This document shows positions 24,864-33,539 of a stretch of 64,000 bases of DNA, one piece after another (position 1 is the first letter of the stretch; every line of letters starts with the position of its first letter). The position numbers and the translations under genes are program-made. The notes beneath the pieces are model-generated. The model was given only the letters and a program-made list of their open reading frames with translations, ran no database searches and was not told where the DNA came from. The DNA lies in assembly GCF_018069895.1 (NCBI RefSeq), contig NZ_JAGQDH010000004.1, forward strand, positions 62,001 through 126,000, written 5' to 3'. This DNA is from Roseovarius autotrophicus (GTDB lineage Bacteria > Pseudomonadota > Alphaproteobacteria > Rhodobacterales > Rhodobacteraceae).

Positions 24864-25103
24864 ATGAACTATCATGGACTTACGATTGTAACCGTCTTGA
24901 TGGCGGCCACGGTTCTTGCAGGTTGCACGAACCGGGATGGGACAGCGAACAACTCCGGCACTGGCGCCATCATCGGTGGCCTGACCGGCGTGGCCGCCGG
25001 GCAGATCGCCGGGGGAGGAACCGGTGCGACGGTCATCGGCGGTGCGGTCGGAGCCGGGGTCGGCGGGTTGATCGGGGCGAATCGGGATACGCAGAACCGG
25101 TGA
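24864..25103 (+). CDS. glycine-zipper lipoprotein
   Basis: This 79-residue protein has a lipoprotein signal ending in VLAGC, so it should be lipidated on Cys. It is followed by a glycine-zipper domain (GAIIGGLTGVAAGQIAGGG, then GGAVGAGVGGLIGA), as in Rick_17kDa/2TM glycine-zipper envelope proteins. The ATG at 24864 is chosen because the signal peptide begins there, with GAAGGGA upstream. It is probably an outer-membrane or periplasm-facing stress lipoprotein. Confidence 0.8.
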   Translation: MNYHGLTIVTVLMAATVLAGCTNRDGTANNSGTGAIIGGLTGVAAGQIAGGGTGATVIGGAVGAGVGGLIGANRDTQNR

Positions 25104-25678
25104 CCGCGCGGGGACTCGATCTGCTGGCCAATGTCATGCTCGGTCGGGGTTGCACTTGTGTTCAGGGGGGCGGATTTGTTCATGGGAAAATCTACAGACT
25201 TCGGATCGGATGCCGCGGGTTATGCCATGGCCCACTTTGGTGCGGGCCAGTCTCGATGGGCTGACGCTGGCGGGTCTTGTTACTGGGCGCGGCGAAGGGC
25301 GCTTTCGTTCAGCGTAGTCCCAGAAAGCCCAGGACAAACACGATGACCACGAACAGTCCTGTGAAGTAGATGATCTGGTTCATCGGGGGTGCTTTTCCCT
25401 TCGGGATCACCAAGATTGGGATCCCTATGTGCGACATTAGCAGCCAACCCGATGTGTGACACAACATGGATCATATATCGGGGAAAGTACCCTAGAAAAG
25501 TAAAGTATGCCCGTGGAAGGGACAAGTCTTTCCAAGGCTGATCCAGGTAAGTGCGTTGGTGTGGAAACCCGCCATATTGCCCACTCACCGCCGCACCTCG
25601 CGGGGGCAAAGGTCAAGGTCTGTCCCCACAGCGGCCCATGCGCCGCGCCGGGATATACCCGCCCCGGGAGATTACATA
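25104..25678. other. long gap with one tiny membrane-protein frame
   Basis: In this 575-base stretch I find only a 24-codon frame on the minus strand (25309-25383) and, at 25536-25555, a copy of the 20-base element also seen at 22287-22306. The part from 25430 to 25510 is AT-richer than its surroundings. No other coding signal or known RNA was recognised. Confidence 0.4.
25309..25383 (-). CDS. very small membrane protein (24 residues)
   Basis: The frame encodes MNQIIYFTGLFVVIVFVLGF plus LGLR. It has a short polar start, one hydrophobic span and a basic end, as in many tiny single-span membrane proteins. AGGGA lies about 12 bases upstream of the ATG. Its neighbours at 25679 and 25990 also encode tiny membrane proteins. 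The call rests on composition only. Confidence 0.4.
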   Translation of the reverse strand: MNQIIYFTGLFVVIVFVLGFLGLR

Positions 25679-25891
25679 ATGACACAGTCAAACATCTTCG
25701 GTCTTGTCGCGCTTGTCGTTGGTGCCTTTCTGCTTTTCTTCGCGTGGAGGGGAAGCAACGCCCCGGTCGACCAGATGACCGAGGCGATGACCGGTCGCTT
25801 TTCGGGAAACACGATGTGGTTCATGATCACCGGTCTGATCGGCGTCGTTGCGGGTGGGGCACTGCTCATGCGGGGCTTGCTTCGCTCCTGA
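25679..25891 (+). CDS. DUF3185 family small membrane protein
   Basis: This 70-residue protein has two membrane segments (IFGLVALVVGAFLLFFAW and MWFMITGLIGVVAGGALLM). They are joined by a loop APVDQMTEAMTGRFSGNT, which matches the DUF3185 pattern as I know it. Its function is unknown, and relatives are often near stress or envelope genes. The ATG at 25679 follows CGGGAG. Confidence 0.75.
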   Translation: MTQSNIFGLVALVVGAFLLFFAWRGSNAPVDQMTEAMTGRFSGNTMWFMITGLIGVVAGGALLMRGLLRS

Positions 25892-25989
25892 TGCAGTAGG
25901 CGACGCACCGGGCGCGGTGCACAGCTTATTGCCGTCGCACAGTCGGTTCGCCGCCATTCAGTTCTGGGCGAAATAAAAGGAAACCATTG

Positions 25990-26181
25990 ATGTCATTAGT
26001 CAATCTTGTCGTCACACTTGTCGTCGTTGGCATCGCCCTTTGGGCAATCAACACCTACCTGCCGATGGATCACAAGATCAAGTCGATCCTCAACGTGGTT
26101 GTCGTGATCCTCGTGATCCTGTGGCTGTTACGCGGCTTCGGGCTGCTTGGCGATATTGCCGCTATCCGGGTCGGTGGCTGA
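25990..26181 (+). CDS. Thivi_2564-family small membrane protein
   Basis: This 63-residue protein has two hydrophobic segments (VNLVVTLVVVGIALWAI and ILNVVVVILVILWLL) separated by NTYLPMDHKIKS. The PMD/KIK hinge is typical of the small family annotated as Thivi_2564. AAAGGAAA precedes the ATG; a TTG just before it is a less likely start. Its role is unknown. It lies 98 bases after the DUF3185 gene. Confidence 0.75.
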   Translation: MSLVNLVVTLVVVGIALWAINTYLPMDHKIKSILNVVVVILVILWLLRGFGLLGDIAAIRVGG

Positions 26182-26503
26182 GACGCGCGGGCATGTGTTG
26201 CTGTTGGGGCGATCCAACGGGCTTTGGCGGAGATCGTGACAACGGTAAAGCGCCCACACAGAAGCCAGTGGCAGAGAAATCGTGTCGATGCGCGACCGAC
26301 ATAGGCAGGCCACCCTGTGTAGGTGCGTCACATGCCAATCTGTGTTGGTCACTTGAACCACCCCGGAACGCGTTGGCGGCAAACCCGCCGGCCAACACAG
26401 ATCAGGGCACCCTCGTGCATGCCACCGCGATAGGCGCGAGAGCTGGAAATGAGGGCGGGATCGGTCCGACATGCGGTCCATTGGTCACAGCCGTGCCTGA
26501 CGC
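26182..26503. other. non-coding gap with an inverted repeat downstream of cbbR1
   Basis: This 322-base region lies between the small membrane-protein gene and the 3' end of cbbR1. It contains an 11-base inverted repeat (ATCTGTGTTGG at 26338-26348, CCAACACAGAT at 26392-26402) enclosing a GGCGG/CCGCC hairpin. This might fold downstream of cbbR1. No reading frame with family features was found. Confidence 0.4.
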
Positions 26504-27424
26504 TCAGGCATTGCCGAAATAACTGGTGCCTTTGCCGGGTTCGATCCCGGCGACGAGCGCGGCGCGCAGCGCCTCGGCGGCGCGCGAGAGCGGGCGTGCC
26601 CGGCTCCAGGCCATCGACCAGGAGCGGCGCAGCGGAAAGCCCGCCACATCAAGCTCTACCAGATAGCCGTGGGCCAGTTCCAACTCGACCGTGCCGCGCG
26701 AGAGGATTGCGGGGCCAAGCCCGGCGATGACCGCCTGCTTCACGGCCTCGTTCGCGCCCAGTTCATAGTGGATCCGCGGCACAAGCCCGGCCTCGGCGAA
26801 CTGCGCCTCGGCGGCACGGCGCGTGCCCGATCCGGTCTCGCGCATCACCAGCGGAAAGGCGGCAAGATCGGCCAGCGCGACCCCCACCCGGCCTGCCAGC
26901 GGATGATCGGGCGCAGCGACGACAACAATGGGGTTTTCCGCCAGCGGCACATGATCGGCGTCGAGATCATCGGGCAGCGCGCCCAGAACGTATAGGTCGT
27001 CTCGGTGATCGGCGAAGCGCTCCAGCAATTCGCGCCGGTTACCCACCGTCAGGCGGATGTCGATGCCAGGATGGGCGCGGCTGAACGGGCCTATGAGCCA
27101 GGGAAGCGTGTATTTCGCCGTCGAGACCACCGCCAGGTCGAGCCGTCCCGCCGAGAGCCCGCGCAGCGCCGCGATGCCGGCCTCTAGCCGGTCTGCCTCG
27201 GCCAGGATCGCCGCCGCGCTGCGCAGCACCAGCGCGCCCGCCTCCGTCACCATCAGCCGTCGCCCCGCCCGCGCGATAAGCGGCTCGCCGACCTGCGCCT
27301 CAAGCTGGCGCACCTGCGCAAAGACCGCCGGTTGCGTGAGATGCAGCGCCTCTGCGGCCGCTGTGTAGGACAGCCGCTCGGCCACCGCCGAAAACACCTG
27401 GAGCTGGCGCAGCGTAACCCTCAT
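26504..27424 (-). CDS. cbbR: LysR-family regulator CbbR (copy 1, RuBisCO operon)
   Basis: This 306-residue LysR protein has an N-terminal winged helix (LRQLQVFSAVAERLSYTAAAEAL, then LTQPAVFAQVRQLEAQVG). Its co-inducer domain contains STAKYTLPWLIGPFSRAHPGI and NRRELLERF, both typical of CbbR. CbbR senses metabolites such as RuBP, ATP or NADPH and activates cbb operons. It is divergent from cbbL. The start is the ATG at 27424, immediately beside a palindrome, so self-control is likely. Confidence 0.93.
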   Translation of the reverse strand: MRVTLRQLQVFSAVAERLSYTAAAEALHLTQPAVFAQVRQLEAQVGEPLIARAGRRLMVTEAGALVLRSAAAILAEADRLEAGIAALRGLSAGRLDLAVVSTAKYTLPWLIGPFSRAHPGIDIRLTVGNRRELLERFADHRDDLYVLGALPDDLDADHVPLAENPIVVVAAPDHPLAGRVGVALADLAAFPLVMRETGSGTRRAAEAQFAEAGLVPRIHYELGANEAVKQAVIAGLGPAILSRGTVELELAHGYLVELDVAGFPLRRSWSMAWSRARPLSRAAEALRAALVAGIEPGKGTSYFGNA

Positions 27425-27444
27425 GAATAGATGATCGTCTATTC
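27425..27444. promoter_or_regulatory. candidate CbbR operator in the cbbR1-cbbL gap
   Basis: A perfect dyad GAATAGA-N6-TCTATTC (27425-27431 and 27438-27444) touches the cbbR1 start codon and lies ~80 bases before cbbL. LysR proteins bind dyads containing a T-N11-A core, which this sequence provides. The rest of the gap (to 27526) holds an A-rich tract that may include the cbbL promoter. Confidence 0.5.
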
Positions 27445-27526
27445 CCGGAATAAAAACAAACGATTTCCGATTACCCCGACGATACCGCATTCTCTGCCCA
27501 TCCAGCACGCCGGAGGAGGGCGCGAG

Positions 27527-28957
27527 ATGAACAAGGAAACACGCAAGACCTATGATGCGGGTGTCAAGGACTACCGCGCCACCTATTGGGAACCCGATTA
27601 CGCGGTGAAAGAGACCGATATCCTCGCCTGTTTCAAGGTGATCCCGCAAGCCGGCGTGCCGCGCGAGGAGGCCGCCGCCGCCGTCGCCGCCGAAAGTTCC
27701 ACCGGCACCTGGACGACGGTTTGGACCGACCTTCTGACCGATCTCGATTTCTACAAGGGCCGCGCCTATCGGATCGAGGACGTGCCGGGCCACGATGACG
27801 CATTCTATGCCTTCGTCGCCTACCCGGCGGATCTCTTCGAGGAAGGCTCGGTCGTCAACGTCTTCACCTCGCTTGTCGGCAATGTCTTCGGCTTCAAGGC
27901 GGTGCGCTCGCTGCGCCTTGAGGATGTGCGCTTTCCGATCTGGTTCGTGAAGACCTGCTTCGGCCCGCCGCACGGCATCCATGTCGAGCGCGACAAGATG
28001 GACAAGTATGGCCGCCCGCTGCTGGGTTGCACGATCAAGCCCAAGCTGGGGCTTTCGGCCAAGAACTACGGCCGCGCCGTTTATGAATGCCTGCGCGGCG
28101 GGCTCGATTTCACCAAGGACGACGAGAACGTGAACTCCCAGCCCTTCATGCGCTGGCGCGACCGCTTCCTGTTCTGCCAGGAAGCGATCGACAAGTCCGA
28201 GGCCGAGACCGGCGAGCGCAAGGGCCACTACATGAACGTGACCGCGCCGACCATGGAAGAGGTCTATCAGCGGGCCGAATTCGCCCGCGAACTGGGCACG
28301 CCGATCATCATGTCGGATTACCTCACGCTGGGCTGGGCGGCGCATAACTCGCTGTCGAAATGGTGCCGCGACAACGGCCTCTTGCTGCATGTGCACCGCG
28401 CCATGCACGCGGTGATCGACCGCAACCCCAATCACGGCATCAATTTCCGTGTGCTGGCCAAGATGCTGCGGCTTCTGGGCGGCGATCACCTGCATTCCGG
28501 CACGGTGGTGGGCAAGCTCGAGGGCGACCGCGCCGCCACGCTCGGCTGGATCGACCTGATGCGCGACCGCTTCGTCGCCGAGGACCGCGATCGCGGCATC
28601 TTCTTCGATCAGGACTGGGGTTCCATGCCCGGCGTGTTTCCGGTCGCGTCAGGCGGCATCCACGTGTGGCACATGCCCGCTCTGGTGGCGATCTTCGGCA
28701 ACGATTCGGTTCTGCAATTCGGCGGCGGCACGCTGGGGCATCCCTGGGGCAACGCCGCCGGCGCCGCCGCCAACCGCGTCGCGCTCGAGGCCTGCGTTCA
28801 GGCCCGCAACGAGGGCCGCGAGCTTGAGAAGGAGGGCAAGGAGATCCTGCTCAAGGCCGCCAGCCACAGCCCCGAACTCAGGATCGCCATGGAGACGTGG
28901 AAAGAAATCAAGTTCGAGTTCGACACCGTGGACAAGCTCGACGTGCAGCACCGCTGA
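27527..28957 (+). CDS. cbbL: form IA ribulose-bisphosphate carboxylase large subunit
   Basis: This 476-residue catalytic subunit fixes CO2 onto RuBP. Visible are [20 protein letters not shown], the catalytic KPKLGLS, the carbamylated Lys197 in DFTKDDEN, and loop 6 Lys in [11 protein letters not shown]. Length and wording ([19 protein letters not shown]) fit green-type form IA rather than the ~486-residue red-type form IC common in Rhodobacteraceae. The start is the ATG at 27527 behind GGAGGAGGG. It heads cbbLSQO, divergent from cbbR1. Confidence 0.97.
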   Translation: MNKETRKTYDAGVKDYRATYWEPDYAVKETDILACFKVIPQAGVPREEAAAAVAAESSTGTWTTVWTDLLTDLDFYKGRAYRIEDVPGHDDAFYAFVAYPADLFEEGSVVNVFTSLVGNVFGFKAVRSLRLEDVRFPIWFVKTCFGPPHGIHVERDKMDKYGRPLLGCTIKPKLGLSAKNYGRAVYECLRGGLDFTKDDENVNSQPFMRWRDRFLFCQEAIDKSEAETGERKGHYMNVTAPTMEEVYQRAEFARELGTPIIMSDYLTLGWAAHNSLSKWCRDNGLLLHVHRAMHAVIDRNPNHGINFRVLAKMLRLLGGDHLHSGTVVGKLEGDRAATLGWIDLMRDRFVAEDRDRGIFFDQDWGSMPGVFPVASGGIHVWHMPALVAIFGNDSVLQFGGGTLGHPWGNAAGAAANRVALEACVQARNEGRELEKEGKEILLKAASHSPELRIAMETWKEIKFEFDTVDKLDVQHR

Positions 28958-28958
28958 G

Positions 28959-28985
28959 CCTTCATCGTTCCAATAAATACTCAAT
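28959..28985 (-). repeat. GAGTATTT...GAAC..TGAAG intergenic motif, copy 2 (between cbbL and cbbS)
   Basis: On the minus strand this reads TTGAGTATTT, ATTG, GAAC, GATGAAGG. It starts one base after the cbbL stop. Its orientation is opposite to the cbb genes, unlike the three other copies relative to their neighbours, so it cannot serve as a leader for cbbS in that orientation. Confidence 0.6.
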
Positions 28986-29015
28986 GGCCCGCAAGCCATC
29001 ACAAGGAGCCATCCC

Positions 29016-29369
29016 ATGAGCGTTCAAGACTACACCTCCCGCCTATCCGATCCGGCCAGCCGCAAGATGGGCACGTTCTCCTACCTGCCGCCGATGACCG
29101 ATGACGAAATCCGCAAGCAGGTGGACTGGATCGTGCAACACGGCTGGAACCCGGCCATCGAGCATACCGAGCCGGAATTCGCGGGTTCGAACTACTGGTA
29201 TATGTGGAAATTGCCGATGTTCGGCGAGACCGATGTCGATGTCATCCTGGCGGAGCTCAAGGCCTGCCACGAGGCCAACCCCGACAACCATGTGCGCCTG
29301 CTGGGATATGATAATTTCACCCAGAGCCAGGGCGCCAACATGGTCGTCTATCGCGGCACGCCGGTCTGA
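29016..29369 (+). CDS. cbbS: form IA ribulose-bisphosphate carboxylase small subunit
   Basis: This 117-residue small subunit caps the L8 core. It contains [20 protein letters not shown], ending in the common YLPPMTD...QV region, and [15 protein letters not shown], with [10 protein letters not shown] near the end. The short length without the C-terminal extension of red-type (form IC) subunits confirms form IA. It follows cbbL by 58 bases with AAGGAG before the ATG. Confidence 0.96.
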   Translation: MSVQDYTSRLSDPASRKMGTFSYLPPMTDDEIRKQVDWIVQHGWNPAIEHTEPEFAGSNYWYMWKLPMFGETDVDVILAELKACHEANPDNHVRLLGYDNFTQSQGANMVVYRGTPV

Positions 29370-29424
29370 TACGCAACGGCCCGTCCCCATGGGGGCGGGC
29401 CGACAGACGAGAGGAGCAGAGCAC

Positions 29425-30234
29425 ATGGACAGGCCCGACCCGACCGCCGAGCACCGCATCGGCACCGAGCCGTGGTATCGCCCCGTGGGCGAGGAGGTGG
29501 CGCTCTTCCACGCCGCGTGGGAGGCACGGATGCCGGTGATGCTCAAGGGTCCCACCGGCTGCGGCAAGACCCGCTTTGTCGAGCACATGGCCTGGCGGCT
29601 GGGCCGCCCGCTTGTCACTGTGGCCTGCAACGAGGACATGACCGCCTCGGATCTCGTGGGCCGCTTCCTGCTCGACGCCGACGGCACGCGCTGGCAGGAC
29701 GGTCCGCTCACCTTCGCCGCGCGGCATGGCTGCATCTGCTATCTCGATGAGGTGGTGGAGGCGCGACAGGACACCACAGTGGTGATTCACCCTTTGACCG
29801 ATGACCGCCGCGTTCTGCCCCTGGAAAAGAAGGGCGAACTGTTGCGCGCGCATCCCGATTTCCTGCTCGTCATCAGCTATAACCCTGGCTACCAGTCCCT
29901 GATGAAGGACCTCAAGCAATCGACCAAGCAACGCTTTGGCGCGCTCGATTTCACCTGGCCGGGGGCCGAGACCGAAACCGAGATCGTTGCGCATGAATCG
30001 GGCGTTGCGGCCGAAATTGCCGGAAAACTTGTCGAAATCGGTGCGCGGGCGCGCAATCTCAAGGGGCACGGGCTGGACGAGGGGCTGTCCACACGGATGC
30101 TCATCCATGCCGGACGGCTGATCGTGCGCGGCGTGTCGCCGCGCGCGGCCTGCGCCATGGCGCTGAGCCGTCCCATCACCGATGACCCGGACATGCGCGA
30201 TGCCCTCGATGCCGCCGTCGCCACCTGGTTCTGA
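29425..30234 (+). CDS. cbbQ: CbbQ, MoxR-type AAA+ ATPase of RuBisCO activase
   Basis: This 269-residue AAA+ ATPase has Walker A GPTGCGKT (residues 42-49), Walker B ICYLDE (~104-109) and an arginine-rich C-terminal CbbQ_C region ([21 protein letters not shown]). With CbbO it forms the CbbQO motor that pulls inhibitory sugar phosphates out of form I/II RuBisCO. The ATG at 29425 has GAGGAG upstream. Its place right after cbbLS defines the IAq type of operon. Confidence 0.95.
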   Translation: MDRPDPTAEHRIGTEPWYRPVGEEVALFHAAWEARMPVMLKGPTGCGKTRFVEHMAWRLGRPLVTVACNEDMTASDLVGRFLLDADGTRWQDGPLTFAARHGCICYLDEVVEARQDTTVVIHPLTDDRRVLPLEKKGELLRAHPDFLLVISYNPGYQSLMKDLKQSTKQRFGALDFTWPGAETETEIVAHESGVAAEIAGKLVEIGARARNLKGHGLDEGLSTRMLIHAGRLIVRGVSPRAACAMALSRPITDDPDMRDALDAAVATWF

Positions 30235-32518
30235 CCTCGCAGCACTCCTGCCGCCCGATCACACGGGCCTGGCGGGTGAATTGCCCGCTGCACTCCATCC
30301 CGCGCTGGCCGCCGCCCTGCCCGATGCGCGCCGCAGGCTCAGCCCGCGCGGCCTCGACACCTGGCTGCGGGGCGTGGACGGGCTGCACCGTCTGGGGCGC
30401 GGCGAGAGCGTGACACTCGCCTGGATCGAGGCCGCGCCGCAGGTGGCGCGCGATCTGGGCGAGGATATCCTGGCCGATTTCGCCGGGCATTGCGCCGGGT
30501 TCGCCTCACGCACCTCGGGCGCGGTGATCACCCGCATCATCGCCACCGCCCCCATCGCCGCGCGCCGCCTGGGCGATGTCACGCTCTTCCGCAGCTACCT
30601 CCGCTTTCTGGAGCACCTCTTGTCCCGCGCGCCGCGTGGGATGCGGCCGATGCTCGACAATCTGGGTGCCTTGCTCGACGTGCTCACGCTTGGCGGCCTG
30701 CGACGCTGGGCCGATTGGGGGGCCGAGGCGCACCGCACCGATTACCCAGAGCTTGAACGCTTTTTCGCCTTGGCCACCGAGGAGTCGCGTGCCGTGCTCA
30801 AGCGCGAGCGCAAGGGCACGCTTCTGGTCGATGTCCAGCGCCGCCTTGGCATGTATCTGCGCGCGCTCTGGGGGCGCGATTTCGTCATGGCCCCGACGGC
30901 GGGCGATTTCGACAACCGCGCCGGGCTGCAACCCCATATCGAGGGCTACACGCTCTATCTGCCCGACGCGCTCGACGACTGGCAGGGGATGGCCGCACTT
31001 GATCTCTACCGCGCGCAACTGGCGCATCTTGCGGCGCATCTGGCGGCGCTTGATCGCGCGCATCAGGGTGAGGGACTCAATGCGCTGCAAATGGCCTGCG
31101 TGGGGCTGATCGAGGACGCCCGCGCCGAGGCACTGGCGATCGCCCGCCTGCCGCGCCTGCGCGAGTTGTGGGCGCCGTTTCACGCCGTGACGGGATCGGG
31201 CATCGCCGGGATCTTCGACAGGATCGCGCGCGCATTGCTGACCGGCACACCCGAGGACGAATTGTCCGGCTGGGCGGTGCGCGGCTTTGCCGCCATTGAT
31301 CCGGCGGACATGGCCGCCGCGCACCGGCTGGGCCTTGCGCTGGCCGACCGGCTGCACGCGCAGCCGTTTTCCGTGTATCGCGACCGCCCGTCCTGTCCCT
31401 ATCGCTGCGACAATCGCGTGCTGTGGGAGTATGAGGAGATGGCGTTCGACTCCATCGCCGCCGCGCCCGCGCAGGTGCGCAAATACGTCTCGGTCATGGA
31501 GATGGTGAACGAGGTCGAGGTTGAGACCGCAGGCGAGGACGCGCAGGAAATCTGGGTGCAGGCGCATGAGTTGTTCGACGATGACGGCATCAGCTTCAAC
31601 GAGCGCGAGGGAAAAGAGCCGCTCGCGCCGCCGGTTTTCTACGACGAGTTCGACCACACCATCCAGATGATGCGCCCCGCCTGGGCCACGGTGCTGGAGC
31701 GGCGCGCGCGGGCGGGTGATCCGGGGCGCGCCGAGGCGATCCTGACCGAGCATCGCGCGGTGATGGAGCGGCTGCGCCACCGGCTTGAGGCGATGCGCCC
31801 GCAAGGGGTGACGCGGGTGCGCAAGCTCGAGGATGGCGACGATCTCGACCTCAACGCGGCCGTCGCGGCGGCGATCGACACGCGGCTGAGGCAGCAGCCC
31901 GACCAGCGCATCATGATGCGCCGCGTGCTCAATCAGCGGGACACCGCCGTTCTGGTGCTGCTCGACCTGTCGGAATCCACCAACGATCCCACGGCGAGCG
32001 GGCAGACCGTGCTTGACCTCACACGCAGCGCCACACTCCTTCTGGGCGAGGCGGTGGCGCGCGTGGGTGACAGCTTTGCCGTGCACGGGTTCTGCTCGGA
32101 CGGGCGCGCGCAGGTCTTTTATCAACGGTTCAAGGATTTCTCCGACCCCTGGGGCGGGCTGGCCAAGGCGCGGATCATGGGGGCCGAGGGGCGGCTCTCG
32201 ACCCGGATGGGCGCGGCAATCCGCCATGGCGCGCATCTTCTGGGACAGGTGCGCGCCACGCGGCGGCTCATGCTGGTGATCACCGATGGCGCGCCAGCCG
32301 ATATCGACGTGCGTGACCCGCATTATCTGCGCGCCGATGCCCGCCGCGCGGTGGAAGAGGCGATGCGTCGCGGAATCACTCTCTTCTGCCTCACGCTCGA
32401 TCCCGGCGCGGATGCCTATGCGCAGCGCATCTTCGGCACGCGGAACGTGCAGGTGGTGGATAAGGTCGAGCGCCTGCCCGAGCGGCTGCCCGCGCTTTAC
32501 GCCGCCCTCACCCGGTGA
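30209..32518 (+). CDS. cbbO: CbbO, VWA-domain adaptor of RuBisCO activase
   Basis: This protein of ~769 residues is mostly helical in its first 550 residues. It has a C-terminal von Willebrand A domain with MIDAS motif DLSES (residues 586-590) and later [11 protein letters not shown]. CbbO bridges RuBisCO (through the MIDAS metal) and the CbbQ hexamer. The start is uncertain: in-frame ATGs lie at 30182, 30200 and 30209, all inside the end of cbbQ with no good ribosome-binding site, implying coupling. The 3' end overlaps the convergent cbbR2 by 11 bases. Confidence 0.93.
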   Translation: MPPSPPGSDLAALLPPDHTGLAGELPAALHPALAAALPDARRRLSPRGLDTWLRGVDGLHRLGRGESVTLAWIEAAPQVARDLGEDILADFAGHCAGFASRTSGAVITRIIATAPIAARRLGDVTLFRSYLRFLEHLLSRAPRGMRPMLDNLGALLDVLTLGGLRRWADWGAEAHRTDYPELERFFALATEESRAVLKRERKGTLLVDVQRRLGMYLRALWGRDFVMAPTAGDFDNRAGLQPHIEGYTLYLPDALDDWQGMAALDLYRAQLAHLAAHLAALDRAHQGEGLNALQMACVGLIEDARAEALAIARLPRLRELWAPFHAVTGSGIAGIFDRIARALLTGTPEDELSGWAVRGFAAIDPADMAAAHRLGLALADRLHAQPFSVYRDRPSCPYRCDNRVLWEYEEMAFDSIAAAPAQVRKYVSVMEMVNEVEVETAGEDAQEIWVQAHELFDDDGISFNEREGKEPLAPPVFYDEFDHTIQMMRPAWATVLERRARAGDPGRAEAILTEHRAVMERLRHRLEAMRPQGVTRVRKLEDGDDLDLNAAVAAAIDTRLRQQPDQRIMMRRVLNQRDTAVLVLLDLSESTNDPTASGQTVLDLTRSATLLLGEAVARVGDSFAVHGFCSDGRAQVFYQRFKDFSDPWGGLAKARIMGAEGRLSTRMGAAIRHGAHLLGQVRATRRLMLVITDGAPADIDVRDPHYLRADARRAVEEAMRRGITLFCLTLDPGADAYAQRIFGTRNVQVVDKVERLPERLPALYAALTR

Positions 32519-33446
32519 GGCCGGAGAGCGCCGGAAAGTAGGCCCCTGCAAAACCCGTGATCGCACGCGCAACCTGGTCGCAGGCCGCCGTGGGTATCGT
32601 CTCTGCGGGGCGCACCAGATACCATTGCCGCATCACCGGCAGGCCCATCCCCCTGAGCAGCACCAGACGCCCCGAGACCAGATCGTCGCGTGCCGTGTGC
32701 AACGACAGGAATGCGATGCCCAGCCCCGCGATCACCGCCTGCTTGATCGATTCGTTGCTGCTGAGTTCGATCATTGGCGGGCTCGCCCCCTCGCTCAGCC
32801 GGTCGAGATAGCGCATCATCAGCGCGCGAGTGCCTGACCCCTCCTCGCGCACAAGAAAAGTTTCCTGCAGAAGCTCAACCGCGTCGAAGCCGTCCTTTCC
32901 GGCAAGGCCGTGGCCCGGCGGCAAAAGGATGCCGTGAGGATGCGCGCCCAGAGGCTCGGAGCGCACCAGCGGCGCGCGTGGCGGGCGACCCATCACCGCG
33001 AGATCCGCGCGCCCCTGATCAAGCTCGGCGATCACCTCGCGGCGATTGCCCACATGCAGACCCACATCAATCTCGGGCAGCGCGTCGCGCAACATTCGCA
33101 CAAGAAGAGGGGCGAAATACTGCGCGGTCGAGACGGTGCTGAGTCGCACATGGCCCTGAAACCCGCTTGAGATCGCGCGCAGATCGTCAGCGGCATGCGA
33201 CAAATTGGCGTCAATCCGCCGTGCGGCGCGCGCGATTGCCTCGCCGGACGCAGTGAGCACATAGCCCGCCCCGTCGCGCTCGCGCATCAGGAGCGGACGC
33301 CCAGCCAGATCCTCCAGCTTGCGAATTTGACTGTGAATCGCGGGGGTTGTCTGGTGGAGCGCCTCGGCGGCAGCCGTGAGCGAGCGGTGTTCGGCCACGC
33401 TTAGAAGCGTGCGCAACTGCTTGAGGGTGATGGCGGCAGACAGCAT
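32508..33446 (-). CDS. cbbR: LysR-family regulator CbbR (copy 2)
   Basis: This 312-residue LysR protein has HTH LKQLRTLLSVAEHRSLTAAA, then TTPAIHSQIRKLEDLAGRPLL. A CbbR-like effector domain follows (STAQYFAPLLVRMLRDALPEI, GNRREVIAELDQGRADLAVMG, ELSSNESIKQAVIAGLGIAF). It differs clearly from copy 1. It is divergent from cbbF and convergent with cbbO, so it splits the cbb cluster into two units. It probably controls the cbbF-to-cbbZ operon. Confidence 0.92.
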   Translation of the reverse strand: MLSAAITLKQLRTLLSVAEHRSLTAAAEALHQTTPAIHSQIRKLEDLAGRPLLMRERDGAGYVLTASGEAIARAARRIDANLSHAADDLRAISSGFQGHVRLSTVSTAQYFAPLLVRMLRDALPEIDVGLHVGNRREVIAELDQGRADLAVMGRPPRAPLVRSEPLGAHPHGILLPPGHGLAGKDGFDAVELLQETFLVREEGSGTRALMMRYLDRLSEGASPPMIELSSNESIKQAVIAGLGIAFLSLHTARDDLVSGRLVLLRGMGLPVMRQWYLVRPAETIPTAACDQVARAITGFAGAYFPALSGLTG

Positions 33447-33460
33447 GTTTTAGATTTTTC

Positions 33461-33496
33461 TTAATTTGTTAATATATACTTTAAATTTCATGAAAT
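33461..33496. promoter_or_regulatory. AT-rich divergent control region with palindromes (cbbR2-cbbF)
   Basis: The 93-base gap is strikingly AT-rich for this genome. It holds TTAATTTGTTAA (33461-33472) and a perfect 12-base palindrome ATTTCATGAAAT (33485-33496), with TATATA-like sequence between. These are good candidates for CbbR2 sites overlapping the promoter of cbbF and/or cbbR2. Confidence 0.5.
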
Positions 33497-33539
33497 CCTC
33501 TCTCGTGCAACCTCTGGCGGCATGATGGGAGGAGACATC

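Noticed and set aside
25104..25308. A small plus-strand protein continuing after the glycine-zipper gene
   Set aside because: The available frames have irregular composition, no ribosome-binding site and no recognisable features.
27527..29369. Form IC (red-type) RuBisCO, expected for the family of organism
   Set aside because: Subunit lengths, TWTTVWTD and [11 protein letters not shown] wording, and the presence of cbbQ/cbbO without cbbX fit form IA.
30506..32572. A 688-codon open frame antisense to cbbO
   Set aside because: Same reason: shadow composition, no start signal, and it runs through the cbbO-cbbR2 junction.
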